37,687 nt of DNA from Candidatus Merdivicinus excrementipullorum (GCA_018716725.1 DVJP01000069.1:1-37687), one strand, 5' to 3'. Positions 1 to 8,922 are shown, counted from the first letter of the stretch. Notes: generated by a model not told the origin, from the sequence alone. A program made the numbers and translations.

Positions 1-1254
1 ATTGCCGAAGAAGAGGTGGAAGTAGTAAAGCTCATTTACGACAGATATATCCATACCAATGATGGGCTTAATGGCGTGGCAAAGTATTTGAACGACCATG
101 GATATAAAAAGAAAATCCGTCAAAACGGTACTATCCCGGGCTTTTCTTCTAACTTCGTGAAGGATGTTTTGGACAATCCTGTTTACATGGGAAAAATCGC
201 CTATGGCAGACGCAGGACAGAAAAGAAAATGGGAACAAGAAATGAGATGCACGTGGTTGAACAGGATGAGTTTCCAATTTATGAGGGACAGCACGAGGCA
301 ATCATCTCCGAAGAAGATTGGATGCTTGCGCAGTCAAAGCGTAAATCGAACGCTTTACAGCGTGAAAAGGTACATGATCCAAACCATGCACACGTCCTTT
401 CTGGTATTCTGAAATGCCCCTGCTGCGGCAAAAGCCTGTATGGGAATATCGCAAAGGCGCACAGCAAGGATAAGAAAACCCGTTATTACTATTACTGCAA
501 AAATACGCTTGGTGCAACTGGCCACAAATGCACCTTCCGTTTGAATATCGAGCAGACGGAAATGAATCGCATGGTGGCTGCCATTATCTCTGCCATGGTC
601 AAAGAGCCTCGGTTTTCAGAAGCTATCAAAGCAAAAATCGGTTCGGCAGTCGATACCGCAGATTTGGAAAGGCAGTTGGAGACTTTACAGGCGCAGCTCC
701 GTCAGGCATTGGGGACAAAATCCTGTTTGGAACGCCAGATGGATAATTTGGATATTAACGATCCCTATTATGACCGAAAAATTTTGGATTTACAGCGCCG
801 CTATGATGAACAGTATGCTAAAATAGAAGAAGTTGAGATTGGAATAGACGAGGTACAATGTCAGATTCGTAGTATTCGTCAGGAAAAGATTTCCGGCGAT
901 AATATTTATCGGCTCCTGCTGGCGTTTGATGAGGTGTATGGAGCTGCCAGCGAAGCTGAGAAAAAAGATTTTATGAAGGCGTTTATCGAACGAATCGATC
1001 TATATCCGGAAAAACAGAAGGATGGCAACTGGATCAGGAAGATTATCTTCAACTTCCCCGTTCCTGTGAATGGGCAGGAAATAACAGAACTGCCCTTGGA
1101 AAATGAAACAATGGTTGAGACGGTAGTATTATTGTCCAAACTCAAAGTCGACCATCATATCGAAATAGAACTCAAGATGGACGAACTGGATTTAACCGCA
1201 GCAGGGAGCAAGGCCACTTATAACGAAATCAAGGCGTATGGTATCCAGCCTTGA
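1..1254 (+). CDS. Large serine recombinase, 3' part only (5' end outside window)
   Basis: The frame is open from base 1, so the catalytic resolvase domain with its active-site serine lies upstream of the window. The visible part starts inside the recombinase domain (DRYIHTNDGLNGVAKYLND, then a DNA-contacting stretch around YMGKIAYGRRR). A zinc ribbon follows (CPCCGKSLYG, with a second Cys pair near YYYYCKN and GHKC), then a long coiled coil at about 660-900. These proteins excise and integrate mobile elements such as ICEs at short att sites. The last ~50 residues, from about base 1111 (MVETVVLLSKLKVDHH), do not look like recombinase but like the C-terminal tail of RlmD/RumA-type 23S rRNA uracil methyltransferases of Clostridia. 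The ORF therefore probably reads across an attachment site. It ends early at TGA 1252 because of a lesion in that tail. It is more AT-rich than its right-hand neighbours. Confidence 0.9.
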   Translation: MAEEEVEVVKLIYDRYIHTNDGLNGVAKYLNDHGYKKKIRQNGTIPGFSSNFVKDVLDNPVYMGKIAYGRRRTEKKMGTRNEMHVVEQDEFPIYEGQHEAIISEEDWMLAQSKRKSNALQREKVHDPNHAHVLSGILKCPCCGKSLYGNIAKAHSKDKKTRYYYYCKNTLGATGHKCTFRLNIEQTEMNRMVAAIISAMVKEPRFSEAIKAKIGSAVDTADLERQLETLQAQLRQALGTKSCLERQMDNLDINDPYYDRKILDLQRRYDEQYAKIEEVEIGIDEVQCQIRSIRQEKISGDNIYRLLLAFDEVYGAASEAEKKDFMKAFIERIDLYPEKQKDGNWIRKIIFNFPVPVNGQEITELPLENETMVETVVLLSKLKVDHHIEIELKMDELDLTAAGSKATYNEIKAYGIQP

Positions 1255-1474
1255 TATCTCCCAAATCAAGCGGAAGTGCGGGCTGGATGTTGGGCAGAAT
1301 CATAATCTGTCAAAGAAGGAAGATGCCAAAGTGCCGCAGTGCCCGCCGGAAAAGGAATCGGCGATTGCAGAAGCGTTAAGGTCCTTTAGGATAATTTGGG
1401 TTCACAGGCAATATGCATCAACGCTCAAAGGTGGAATAGATAAGCTGCAGCCAGCCGTTATCATATATGCGTAA
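1238..1474 (+). pseudogene. Out-of-frame remnant of the rumA/rlmD-type C-terminal tail
   Basis: This frame encodes MVSSLDISQIKRKCGLDVG, then NLSKKEDAKVPQCPPEKE and ALRSFRII. From memory of the family, this is the end of a tail found on many clostridial RumA-type methyltransferases and on recombinases integrated there. It should continue directly from the KATYNEIKAY segment that ends the recombinase ORF, but the two halves are out of phase around 1235-1240, which suggests a small deletion of about six codons plus a frameshift. The expected stop after RII is TGG at 1397, so the frame runs on to TAA at 1472. It is unlikely to be translated as an independent protein. Confidence 0.6.
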
Positions 1475-1500
1475 CCGCCAAATCTGAAGGCATACAAACA

Positions 1501-1532
1501 TCCCGGCCCTGAGATGAATCTTAGAGCCGGGA
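1501..1532. terminator. Hairpin between convergent genes
   Basis: TCCCGGC (1501-1507) pairs with GCCGGGA (1526-1532). Inside it CTGAGAT (1509-1515) pairs with ATCTTAG (1518-1524) with one G-T pair. It lies between the recombinase-tail remnant and the convergent mannosidase gene. The following T-tract is weak, so a bidirectional terminator is likely but not certain. Confidence 0.55.
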
Positions 1533-1559
1533 TTATTGATTTGCTGTCAAGTTTGACGG

Positions 1560-4349
1560 TTATATGAGTTCCAAGCGCAGGATACGCAGCTGGAAGGGGG
1601 CCGCTGTTCCGGTCACAACGCTGCCGTCCAGCCGCGCTTTCCCGGAAACAGGGCGCTCCAGCTGGTCGGCCAGGGAAACGGACGCGGGCGTAAAGCCGCA
1701 GTCTACGGCAAATTCCCCGTTTTTGCCTTCGGTTTCATAGAGCTTCAGGATAACGGCTTTGCCGTCCTCGGACATCTTCACAGAGGAAAGCAGCACATTG
1801 CCGGACATCAGGCGGACTAAGGAATCCGAAACCGGCAGCTTGCCGGGATGGGGCTGGCCAACCACTGTAAAGATGGGGTGCTCGTAATCCTGCACCAGCT
1901 TGGCGTATTCCGCATTGGATTTGCCGGGCGCCGCCGGGATCAGGGCAAACTCCATGTCGTGGAGGCCGGTTTCCGGCGTAGGGTCAGGGGCGTATGCGCC
2001 GCGGATCAAGGTCACGCTCATGCGGCCGTTGGCGGTGCGGTAGCCGTATTTGGTCTGGGCAGTCAGCAGAAGGGCGTCCTTTTCATCCTCCGCCATGACA
2101 AAGCGGTTGGCGGGCAGATCCATTTCCCTGCCTTCCCGGCGCAGAAAGCTGAAGGGCACGTCATAGAGGAATTTTTCACCGGCGCAGGAAGCGGGCAGGG
2201 TGAATTGCAGGCAGGGAACGCCCTTGTCATCGCCGCCAAACTCCCGCCAGTCGCAGATTGCATGGTACCGGAGGACGGAACTGTCCTCATCCAAGGATAC
2301 CTCTACACGGAGGGTGGACGCGCTGAAGGGCATGGAGATTTCCAGCCGCTGCCTTGTTTTTCCGGACGGCAGGGGGCGCATCTCCGCTTTGGTCAGAGGG
2401 GTAACCTCCTTCTGACGGCCGGTAAACCAGGCGGACATGCCGCCCTCCCAGCCGGTAACTTCTTTCCAGACTGCCTCCGTTGCCAGTTCAAACCGGGCTT
2501 CCTTCCCTTCCGGGATCAGCTCCCGGCCGGTTTCCTTGTTGTACAGGGAGCAGAGGGAGGCAGTTGCCGGGTTGAAGACGGCCTTTACTTTGCTGTTTTC
2601 CAGCACAAAGGTTTCCGGATGCTGGGTGCGCATATCGTTAATAAAGGTGCAGCCGGATTCCACCGGTCTTTCCCCAACCAGCACGGCAGTCCAGCCGGAG
2701 GCAGGGACCTTGACTTTTGCCAGGATCCGGGCATATTTATGGCCCCAGTAGCCGCCCTGTTCCAAAATCTGGGTGGCAAGCCAAGCGCCTTCCGGCAGAC
2801 GGACCGCCAGGCGTTTTTCGTCGCCCTCATAGTCCCAGACTACAAATTCCGTCACCTCATCCCGTTCCCAGGGGGAGGGGTTAAACAGGTGGAAAATCCG
2901 GGTCTTGCCGGCAGTGTGGCCGCAGCCGCCCATGACGCCGCCGAAGCCTGCGCCGCCGCCTTCTCCCCGGGAGAAAGCAACGTCGGCAGGGTCCATCAGG
3001 GACTGGGTGTCCATCTGCTCCGCCAGCCGGTAAAACGCGGCTTTCCGGCGGGCAGCGGCAGCCCCCAATACCTCCTGGTGCAGTCCGGAGGCGTATTCCC
3101 GGGTTTCCGTTACGCCGGAACCGGGGATAATGTCATGGAAGTGGTTAAAGAGCACCTTTTCCCAGGCTTCCGCGAAAATTTCCGGATGAGGTTTTGCCCC
3201 TGTCCGGAGGACGGACGCCGCGTCAAACAGCTCCGCGTCCTGCAAAGCCCGTTCCGAACGGCGGTTGCCGGCCTTGATGCGGCTCTGGGTGGTGTAGCAG
3301 CCGTCGCAGAGGAAGTTAATCTCCCCTTCGATTACTGGCAGGGTTTCCCGGCGGGCTTCCACGGTGTGGAAATACTCGTGGAAGGTGGAGAAGGTGAATT
3401 TGGGGTAAACGGGCCAGCTGTTCATCTCAATAAGGCAGTCCAAATCCCGGCGGGTGGGGCCGCCGCCGTGGTCGCCTACGCCGTAAACCTTTAAAAGGGT
3501 TTTGGAGCCGGTCAGCTCCGCCAGCTTTGCGGCATATTCCGCCACGGTGGAGTCGATTTCCCCGTTGTACCAGAACGGTTCCGTGTACAGGATCAGCTCC
3601 GCGCCGGAAGGGGCCCGCCAGCGGTTTAAAATCTGCTCCCCAACGCGGCCGCGGCAGTGGTAGTAGTATTTCACGCCGCCTTCGGAGGAAATTTCCGGCA
3701 CGTTCCGGCTGTGGCCGAAGGTATCCGGGTCGAAATCCACTTCCAGGCTGTCGGGGTCAATGGAAAAGAGTTTAGATAAGTAATTTTTCGCGTACAAAAT
3801 ATGCCGGGACAGGCTTTCGCCGTTGGCCATATTCTTATCCGTTTCCACCCAGGCGGACGCAGTCAGTTCCCAGCGGCCTTCCGCCACCCGTTTTTTGACT
3901 TCTTCCAGCATCTCCGGGGCAAACCGTTCCAAAATCCGGTAAACGGAAGCCTGGGACTGGGAGAATTTGAAGTCCGGGTACTCCTTCATAATCTGGAGCA
4001 TGGTGCGGAAGGTGTCGATGGTGGTGTTGACCGTTTCGTCAAAGCCCCACATCCAGTTCATGTCAATGTGGGCGTGGGCGGCGCAGAGGAACTCATAGCT
4101 TTTGGCTTCCTCCGCCGCAGGAAGCAGTTCCTTTTCCGCAGCCTCCGCTACTTGGTTGGAAACGACGCCTTCTTTCTCCAGGCCAGCCTGCAAAACCTGA
4201 AGCGCCGCCTGGATGAAGGGTTCGTACTTCCCGTCCGCCGCTTCCGAAAGGGTCTGCACAAAGCGCAGCTCCCCCCGGATGCGCTTCTGCCAGGGAGTTG
4301 CCTGGGGCAGATGGTCGAACCGGTCAAAGTCATGGACAATCTGAATCAT
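1560..4349 (-). CDS. Alpha-mannosidase, glycoside hydrolase family 38 (929 aa)
   Basis: GH38 enzymes are zinc-dependent retaining alpha-mannosidases. The zinc motif HAHIDMNW gives H94 and D96. The catalytic nucleophile and zinc ligand is D209 in DPDTFGHS, and the late zinc histidine region is NHFHDIIPGSG. After the N-terminal barrel come the three-helix region and C-terminal beta domains, and the length is normal for bacterial members. No signal peptide is present, so the enzyme is cytoplasmic and acts on imported oligosaccharides. The ATG at 4349 is preceded by AGGAGGG. The gene starts 20 bases after the stop of the UroD-like gene, so the two form an operon. It is only distantly similar to the second GH38 protein at 14001-16673 (different motif context and architecture), which points to different linkages or substrates. 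Mannosidase specificity is inferred from family. Confidence 0.93.
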   Translation of the reverse strand: MIQIVHDFDRFDHLPQATPWQKRIRGELRFVQTLSEAADGKYEPFIQAALQVLQAGLEKEGVVSNQVAEAAEKELLPAAEEAKSYEFLCAAHAHIDMNWMWGFDETVNTTIDTFRTMLQIMKEYPDFKFSQSQASVYRILERFAPEMLEEVKKRVAEGRWELTASAWVETDKNMANGESLSRHILYAKNYLSKLFSIDPDSLEVDFDPDTFGHSRNVPEISSEGGVKYYYHCRGRVGEQILNRWRAPSGAELILYTEPFWYNGEIDSTVAEYAAKLAELTGSKTLLKVYGVGDHGGGPTRRDLDCLIEMNSWPVYPKFTFSTFHEYFHTVEARRETLPVIEGEINFLCDGCYTTQSRIKAGNRRSERALQDAELFDAASVLRTGAKPHPEIFAEAWEKVLFNHFHDIIPGSGVTETREYASGLHQEVLGAAAARRKAAFYRLAEQMDTQSLMDPADVAFSRGEGGGAGFGGVMGGCGHTAGKTRIFHLFNPSPWERDEVTEFVVWDYEGDEKRLAVRLPEGAWLATQILEQGGYWGHKYARILAKVKVPASGWTAVLVGERPVESGCTFINDMRTQHPETFVLENSKVKAVFNPATASLCSLYNKETGRELIPEGKEARFELATEAVWKEVTGWEGGMSAWFTGRQKEVTPLTKAEMRPLPSGKTRQRLEISMPFSASTLRVEVSLDEDSSVLRYHAICDWREFGGDDKGVPCLQFTLPASCAGEKFLYDVPFSFLRREGREMDLPANRFVMAEDEKDALLLTAQTKYGYRTANGRMSVTLIRGAYAPDPTPETGLHDMEFALIPAAPGKSNAEYAKLVQDYEHPIFTVVGQPHPGKLPVSDSLVRLMSGNVLLSSVKMSEDGKAVILKLYETEGKNGEFAVDCGFTPASVSLADQLERPVSGKARLDGSVVTGTAAPFQLRILRLELI

Positions 4350-4369
4350 AAGTATCCCTCCTGTAACCC

Positions 4370-5380
4370 TTAGTCACGGGCGGCTTCCGCCATTGCCAGG
4401 ATATTTTCCGCCGGCACATTGGGCAGCACTTCCTCGTGGCTGGGTGAAATGACGATATTGGGGCCTAAAATATCCCGGACGCGGTGCACCTCGTCCTTGA
4501 TCTGCTGAGGGGTGGCGTTGACAAAGAAGGTCTGGGCGTCGATGCCGCCTACAAAGGCCAAGTCGTTTTTATACTGGGCCAGGTCGCTGGCGCTCATGCC
4601 CGCCGCCTGGGCCTGGATGGGGTGCAGAATGTCCACGCCCGCGTCGATTAAGTCGGGGATAATGCGGTAAATGGAGCCGCAGGAGTGGAGCATAATCTTT
4701 TTGTTGTACTTTTTGCCCACTGCGATAAGCCGCTTAAAGGAAGGCAGGACGAATTTCCGGAACAGTTCCGGAGAAACAAACAAATCCCGCTGGGTGCCGA
4801 AGTCGTTGCCGAAGAACATGACGTCGGCTTTGTCCCCCAAACCGGCAAAATATTTCTCGTTGGCGGCCACATAATAATCTACGATGCGCTCCGTGGCAGC
4901 CTCTACCACTTCCGGGCATTCATACATTTTAATGAAGTAGTTTTCCATGCCGAAAAAGTCGGCGATGTTGTGGAAAAAAGGGCACCACATGCCGGTAAAG
5001 ACCATTTTATCCGGGAACTGCTCCACCTGCTTGTAAATTTCGGTAAAATCGCAGTAGTCCGGGTCGGGCCAGGGATATTTCTCAATATCCGCAATGGTTT
5101 CCGCATTGGCGAAGCAGCCCTCGGCGCTTAAGGTGTGGCGTTCTGTACCGTAGGAAGGGTCGATGGCCGGGCGGCCGGAGGGATGATGATAGCCGCTGTC
5201 GGCGGTAAACCACCGGCAGTCGTCGTTTAAAAACTGAAAAATTGCCTCCCTGGTGGGTTCGATCCCCCACTTTTCCGCGTAAATCGGGACGGTTGCATCG
5301 TTGGGATGGCCGGTCCACATTGCGCCGCCGTTTGTGCTCTTGCGGTTAAAAATTTCCAAAACCTTTTCACGGGAAGTCAT
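4370..5380 (-). CDS. Uroporphyrinogen decarboxylase/MtaA-like family protein (336 aa)
   Basis: This is a UroD-fold protein of the group that includes corrinoid and methyl transferases (MtaA, CmuA), not true HemE. The family zinc motif HxC is present at H232 and C234 (LHSCGSIYR). The downstream cysteine ligand of MtaA-type proteins is absent, and the equivalent position in SPSHEEVLP carries H315. The frame stays open to 5404, but ATG at 5380 is the better start because GAGGAG lies 8-9 bases upstream. It is followed closely by the GH38 mannosidase in an operon. Such UroD-like proteins are often seen beside sugar catabolism genes in gut Firmicutes, where their reaction is unknown. A role in methyl transfer or metabolism of a modified sugar is speculation. 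Family call firm, function open. Confidence 0.88.
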   Translation of the reverse strand: MTSREKVLEIFNRKSTNGGAMWTGHPNDATVPIYAEKWGIEPTREAIFQFLNDDCRWFTADSGYHHPSGRPAIDPSYGTERHTLSAEGCFANAETIADIEKYPWPDPDYCDFTEIYKQVEQFPDKMVFTGMWCPFFHNIADFFGMENYFIKMYECPEVVEAATERIVDYYVAANEKYFAGLGDKADVMFFGNDFGTQRDLFVSPELFRKFVLPSFKRLIAVGKKYNKKIMLHSCGSIYRIIPDLIDAGVDILHPIQAQAAGMSASDLAQYKNDLAFVGGIDAQTFFVNATPQQIKDEVHRVRDILGPNIVISPSHEEVLPNVPAENILAMAEAARD

Positions 5381-5434
5381 CGTTATTCTCCTCTCATTTG
5401 TCATATGGGACTAAATCTCGTTTTTTCAAGCAGG

Positions 5435-6223
5435 CTACTCTGCGGCAGAGTTTTCCTGTTCAGCGAGTGCATAGGCTTGTTCCAATTTAGGTTCAATGGC
5501 GCTGACAAACTCACTATATGCACTGTACTCTTCCTCAGAAGCAGTTTGTAATACCTCTTCCACCCGCTCCAAAGGAAGCTGCGCTGCAATATAATCCTCA
5601 GCGGAATGATCTGCCAGCCAATAAATAGAATACACTTTTTGGTCGGATTCATTTATAAACGCCAAAGGGCCGCAAAAAGCACGATCTATGCTGTCCTGAT
5701 CTCCAGAATATAACGCATCAATCTGTTCATCTGTATAGCCAAATTCTTCGTAATACTCTTCCCGTGTCATCTGAAGAGTATCAAGAAAATCATCTGTAAC
5801 ATGAGAACGAGTTACTTCGATAAATGTTTCTTTGGGAATATCGAAGTTTTCTATAAACGCCAGTATCGTCATATCTTCGCCAATGCGGTTATATGGATCA
5901 TTACTTTCATCCGCTGTAGTAGCCGTCCATGCATGCCCTTCTTCTTCTCCTACATAATTTATGAGTTCGGCGCTGATACTATGGTAAGAAAACGTATGGG
6001 ACACACAAGTATTCGCTGAATAGCCGCTCACTTCTTCTGTTTCAGAACTTTCCAAAGCAATTTCAGACGATTCCTCATCAACGGCAGCTGTATTTTCCTC
6101 AGAAGAAGTAACTTGGGAATCAACAGTTTCATTGCTTGATGTTGAAGGCTCCGCCGTACATGAAGCCATGATTGTTGCTGTAAAAAGGGAAACCACAGTC
6201 ATGAATAAAATTTTTTTATACAT
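5435..6223 (-). CDS. Putative secreted lipoprotein of unknown function (262 aa)
   Basis: The N-terminus has a lipoprotein signal: a basic MYKK start, a hydrophobic core and the lipobox ATIMASC with C22 as the lipidated residue. A low-complexity acidic Ser/Thr/Glu linker follows (to about residue 60), then a globular acidic domain with no motif I recognise. ATG at 6223 is chosen because AGGAG lies eight bases upstream. The in-frame start at 6244 would put extra residues before the signal. The gene is more AT-rich than its neighbours and uses different codons, suggesting later arrival. A TATAAT box sits upstream at 6256-6261. The UroD-like gene begins 54 bases after its stop, so read-through into the mannosidase operon is possible. 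Confidence 0.75.
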   Translation of the reverse strand: MYKKILFMTVVSLFTATIMASCTAEPSTSSNETVDSQVTSSEENTAAVDEESSEIALESSETEEVSGYSANTCVSHTFSYHSISAELINYVGEEEGHAWTATTADESNDPYNRIGEDMTILAFIENFDIPKETFIEVTRSHVTDDFLDTLQMTREEYYEEFGYTDEQIDALYSGDQDSIDRAFCGPLAFINESDQKVYSIYWLADHSAEDYIAAQLPLERVEEVLQTASEEEYSAYSEFVSAIEPKLEQAYALAEQENSAAE

Positions 6224-6255
6224 ATAATTCTCCTTTACACCCACATATTTCTTTC

Positions 6256-6261
6256 ATTATA
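6256..6261 (-). promoter_or_regulatory. -10 box for the lipoprotein gene
   Basis: On the minus strand the sequence reads TATAAT, 33 bases before the chosen ATG. The matching -35 region is only T-rich, so the promoter may need an activator. Confidence 0.5.
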
Positions 6262-6420
6262 CGGCTTTTCTAACGAGAAAAAAAGGAGTTTTTTTTAATT
6301 TTTAGTACTTTTCTCGGATTTTTCTTCAAAAGGTCTATTTCCTTCCATCCATGGGTATATTGGAGCCAAAGGGCGGATACCCTATTAATAAACTGCGCGC
6401 GCCTCAAAGGAGGATTCTGC

Positions 6421-6900
6421 ATGGAAAACCGAAATTTTTGGAAAAAAGCGGGGGTTTACGCAGGGTTTATCATTGGCGCCCTGTTGGTGGGGGCGCTGGC
6501 CGGATTTCTCATCCGGGACAGTATGGAAACCTACGCTTCCCTAAATCAGCCGCCCTTATCGCCCCCCGGGAAGGTGTTCCCCATAGTTTGGGGCCTTCTG
6601 TACCTGCTCATGGGCATTGGCGCCGCCCGGGTATTCTTAACCGGAAAAAACGGAAGGCGTTTCGCCCTGGCCTTATACGGCGTCCAGCTGTTTTTTAACT
6701 TTTGCTGGAGCCTGATCTTTTTTAACGCCCGGATGTATCTGGCGGCCTTTTTGTGGCTCATTGTCCTTTGGGCGCTGATTGCCATGATGGCCTATGCCTT
6801 TTGGAAGCTGGACCGCCCGGCCGGCCTTTTGCAGATCCCCTATCTCCTTTGGGTGGCCTTCGCCGGGTATTTAAACTGCGCCGTCTGGCTCCTGAATTGA
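6421..6900 (+). CDS. tspO: TspO/MBR family tryptophan-rich sensory protein (159 aa)
   Basis: This is a small integral membrane protein with five predicted transmembrane helices. It has the family signature after helix 1: LNQPPLSPPGKVFPIVWG, followed by LLYLLMGIGAARV. Further features are the aromatic-rich stretch FFNFCWSLIFFNARMYLAAF and the last helix near YLLWVAFAGYLNCAVWLLN. Length is typical. Bacterial TspO proteins bind porphyrins and other hydrophobic ligands and are linked to stress or tetrapyrrole handling; the exact role varies. AAAGGAGG lies about 8 bases before ATG 6421. The gene stands alone, divergent from the lipoprotein and convergent with the flavoprotein gene, and ends in a strong hairpin. 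Confidence 0.93.
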   Translation: MENRNFWKKAGVYAGFIIGALLVGALAGFLIRDSMETYASLNQPPLSPPGKVFPIVWGLLYLLMGIGAARVFLTGKNGRRFALALYGVQLFFNFCWSLIFFNARMYLAAFLWLIVLWALIAMMAYAFWKLDRPAGLLQIPYLLWVAFAGYLNCAVWLLN

Positions 6901-6903
6901 TGG

Positions 6904-6937
6904 AAAAAGCGTTTCTCTTTCCGGGGAAACGCTTTTT
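6904..6937. terminator. Strong bidirectional terminator
   Basis: AAAAAGCGTTTC (6904-6915) pairs perfectly with GAAACGCTTTTT (6926-6937) around a 10-base loop. The A and T ends make it work in both directions, for tspO (+) and the flavoprotein operon (-). Confidence 0.9.
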
Positions 6938-6939
6938 CT

Positions 6940-8901
6940 TTACCGTTCTTTGCGGGCTGTATATTCCGCCCAAATAGTTTCAAACCAATCGTCGGTTCTG
7001 GGCAGGGGCCGCACCGGCACAAACCGGGAATGGAAGCCGTCCCCTTCCAGGGAAGTTTCCACCCAGTCCTCCCGGTGGGAGCCGTTCCCGGGGCGATACC
7101 GGCAGGCGGCCAGCTCTTTTTCCCCTAAAAATCCCGGCATGGAAAGGGGCTCGCCGCTTTTATCGGCAATCAGTGCGGAACCCCGGCTGCCGCAGGCGGC
7201 TCCGGCAAAACCCATAGCCGACAGCATAGCGCACTGCACCAGCAGCATATCCCGGTTTTTATAAGCGTGGGGCAGTTCCAGGGGGTCTTTCACCGCCGTC
7301 TGCTCAAAAAATCCCGCCAGCGTTTCCAAAACCTCCCCGGCCAAACGCTCCATCTCCGGCAGGGAGCGGATCTGAGCCGCAAAAAGACTCATTTGCTTCT
7401 GGAAATAGGCCCGCTGTTCCCGGACGCCGGTTTCCCCGCCGGAAAGGAGCCTGCCGCACTGGGTTAAAAGCTCTTCCGCCGCTTTTTTGGCAAATTCCGG
7501 CAGCTGCTCCTCCGGGACCGGCTTGCGGCAGGTATCGGCGATGTGCTCCGCCGCCCGCTGGGAACCCACCTGGGTGGAATTCAAGGCGCTGCCGCCGGGA
7601 CGGGCGATCCCGAAGGTTCCCGCCGCCTCTCCCGCCGCATACAGCCCGCTGACAGTGGTCTGCCAGTTTAAATCCACAGCCAGGCCGCCGTTGTTGTGCT
7701 GGGCGCACACCGCCGCTTCCAGAGGTTCCCGCCAAAGGTCGATGTCATGGGAGGCGTACAGCTCAATGGCTTTGGGATTCATGTGGGAAAGCCGGGCAAC
7801 GGGGGTTTCCTGAAACGCCCCGGAGCGTTCCAAATACTGCCTGGTTTCCTCCGAAAGGCCGGAAAAGCCCTTTTCCAGCCCCTTGGGATTCTGGCGGAAA
7901 TCCAAAAACACCCGGTTGCCTTTGTGGAAAGTTTCGTGGTAGACAATCAGGTCAATGAGGGAGGAACCGGCGACTTTCTGGGTGTCAAAAGGCCATTGAT
8001 ACCCTTTTAAGAACACCAGATCCAGGGCCTGCTCCGGGGTTTCAAAGTATTCCGGAAGGAATTCCCGTTCCTTCCCCTCCCTGTCCACGGCAATATACCG
8101 GGGCAGCGCCTGCTGGTAGGTCCCCGAAAGGTTCCACCGGAATTTTGTGGAAGCCAAGCCGTACTGCCATTCCTGCAAATTGCAGGCGGAGGCCCCCGCT
8201 TCCAGGGCCATGCCCGTCATGCCCGTCTGGCTTTCCGGGTAAACCGATGCTTGGTACGCAATGGCCGGGCCGCCGGTGGCCAAAATCACCTGATTGCATA
8301 AAAACACCGTCAGTCCCAGGTCGGAACCGGACAGGCGGTTTAAATCCAGGGCAAGGACGCCCCGGACGGCGTTGTCCTCCACCAGCAGGCGCACCGCCTG
8401 CATCCTGTCATAAATGGGGATGCCCTTGCTTAAGACGGATTTTTCCAGCTTTTCCGTCATGATCTTGGAGGTCAACGGCCCGCAGGAGGTGGCCCGCCGG
8501 TAGGGATCATGGTCGGTTTTGTAGCCCACGTATTCCCCGTAAACATTGGTGGGGAAGGGCACCCCCAGGTTCACCAGCTTCATAAAGGAACGCAGGGAGC
8601 CTGCGGCTTCTGCCAGGGCCGTATCCCCGTTGACGCTGCCCCCCTGGAACAGGTTGTCCGCCAGTTCATAAATGCTGTCGGCGCTGTCAGAGCACAGGGA
8701 CAGCTTGTAATAGGTCTGTTTATCGCTGCCGGTGTTCCGGGAGGTCCCCATCTTGATACCCTCGGTAAGGAGGGCGATCTCTTTCCGGCCCAGGTCCCAG
8801 AGGGTGTCGGCGGCGTTAAACCCGGCGCACCCGGAACCGATGACCAGGGTGTCCAGGGCGATTACTGCGATTTTCTGCCCGCTAATTTCCGCAAATTTCA
8901 T
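6940..8901 (-). CDS. FAD-dependent oxidoreductase, fumarate-reductase-like flavoprotein (653 aa)
   Basis: The N-terminal Rossmann FAD-binding motif is LVIGSGCAGFNAADTL (GxGxxG at residues 22-27). The C-terminal FAD-closing region includes HNNGGLAVDLNWQT and GLYAAGEAAGTFG, as in the fumarate reductase, aspartate oxidase and adenylylsulfate reductase flavoprotein family. A C-terminal helical domain follows. No signal peptide, heme motif or membrane anchor is visible, so it is a soluble cytoplasmic flavoenzyme. It is the last gene of a three-gene operon; the SDR stop lies 21 bases upstream. The start at 8901 has AGGA about nine bases upstream. Substrate unknown. The partners (an SDR and an OYE-type enzyme) suggest reduction or oxidation of C=C or C-OH bonds in a cyclic substrate such as an aglycone or keto-sugar. 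Confidence 0.85.
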   Translation of the reverse strand: MKFAEISGQKIAVIALDTLVIGSGCAGFNAADTLWDLGRKEIALLTEGIKMGTSRNTGSDKQTYYKLSLCSDSADSIYELADNLFQGGSVNGDTALAEAAGSLRSFMKLVNLGVPFPTNVYGEYVGYKTDHDPYRRATSCGPLTSKIMTEKLEKSVLSKGIPIYDRMQAVRLLVEDNAVRGVLALDLNRLSGSDLGLTVFLCNQVILATGGPAIAYQASVYPESQTGMTGMALEAGASACNLQEWQYGLASTKFRWNLSGTYQQALPRYIAVDREGKEREFLPEYFETPEQALDLVFLKGYQWPFDTQKVAGSSLIDLIVYHETFHKGNRVFLDFRQNPKGLEKGFSGLSEETRQYLERSGAFQETPVARLSHMNPKAIELYASHDIDLWREPLEAAVCAQHNNGGLAVDLNWQTTVSGLYAAGEAAGTFGIARPGGSALNSTQVGSQRAAEHIADTCRKPVPEEQLPEFAKKAAEELLTQCGRLLSGGETGVREQRAYFQKQMSLFAAQIRSLPEMERLAGEVLETLAGFFEQTAVKDPLELPHAYKNRDMLLVQCAMLSAMGFAGAACGSRGSALIADKSGEPLSMPGFLGEKELAACRYRPGNGSHREDWVETSLEGDGFHSRFVPVRPLPRTDDWFETIWAEYTARKER

Positions 8902-8922
8902 GGGATGCGTCCTTTCTGCCGG

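Noticed and set aside
1848-3494. 548-codon open frame on the plus strand opposite the first mannosidase gene
   Set aside because: It is a GC-rich antisense shadow of a clear GH38 gene, with repetitive low-meaning composition and no ribosome site or domain.
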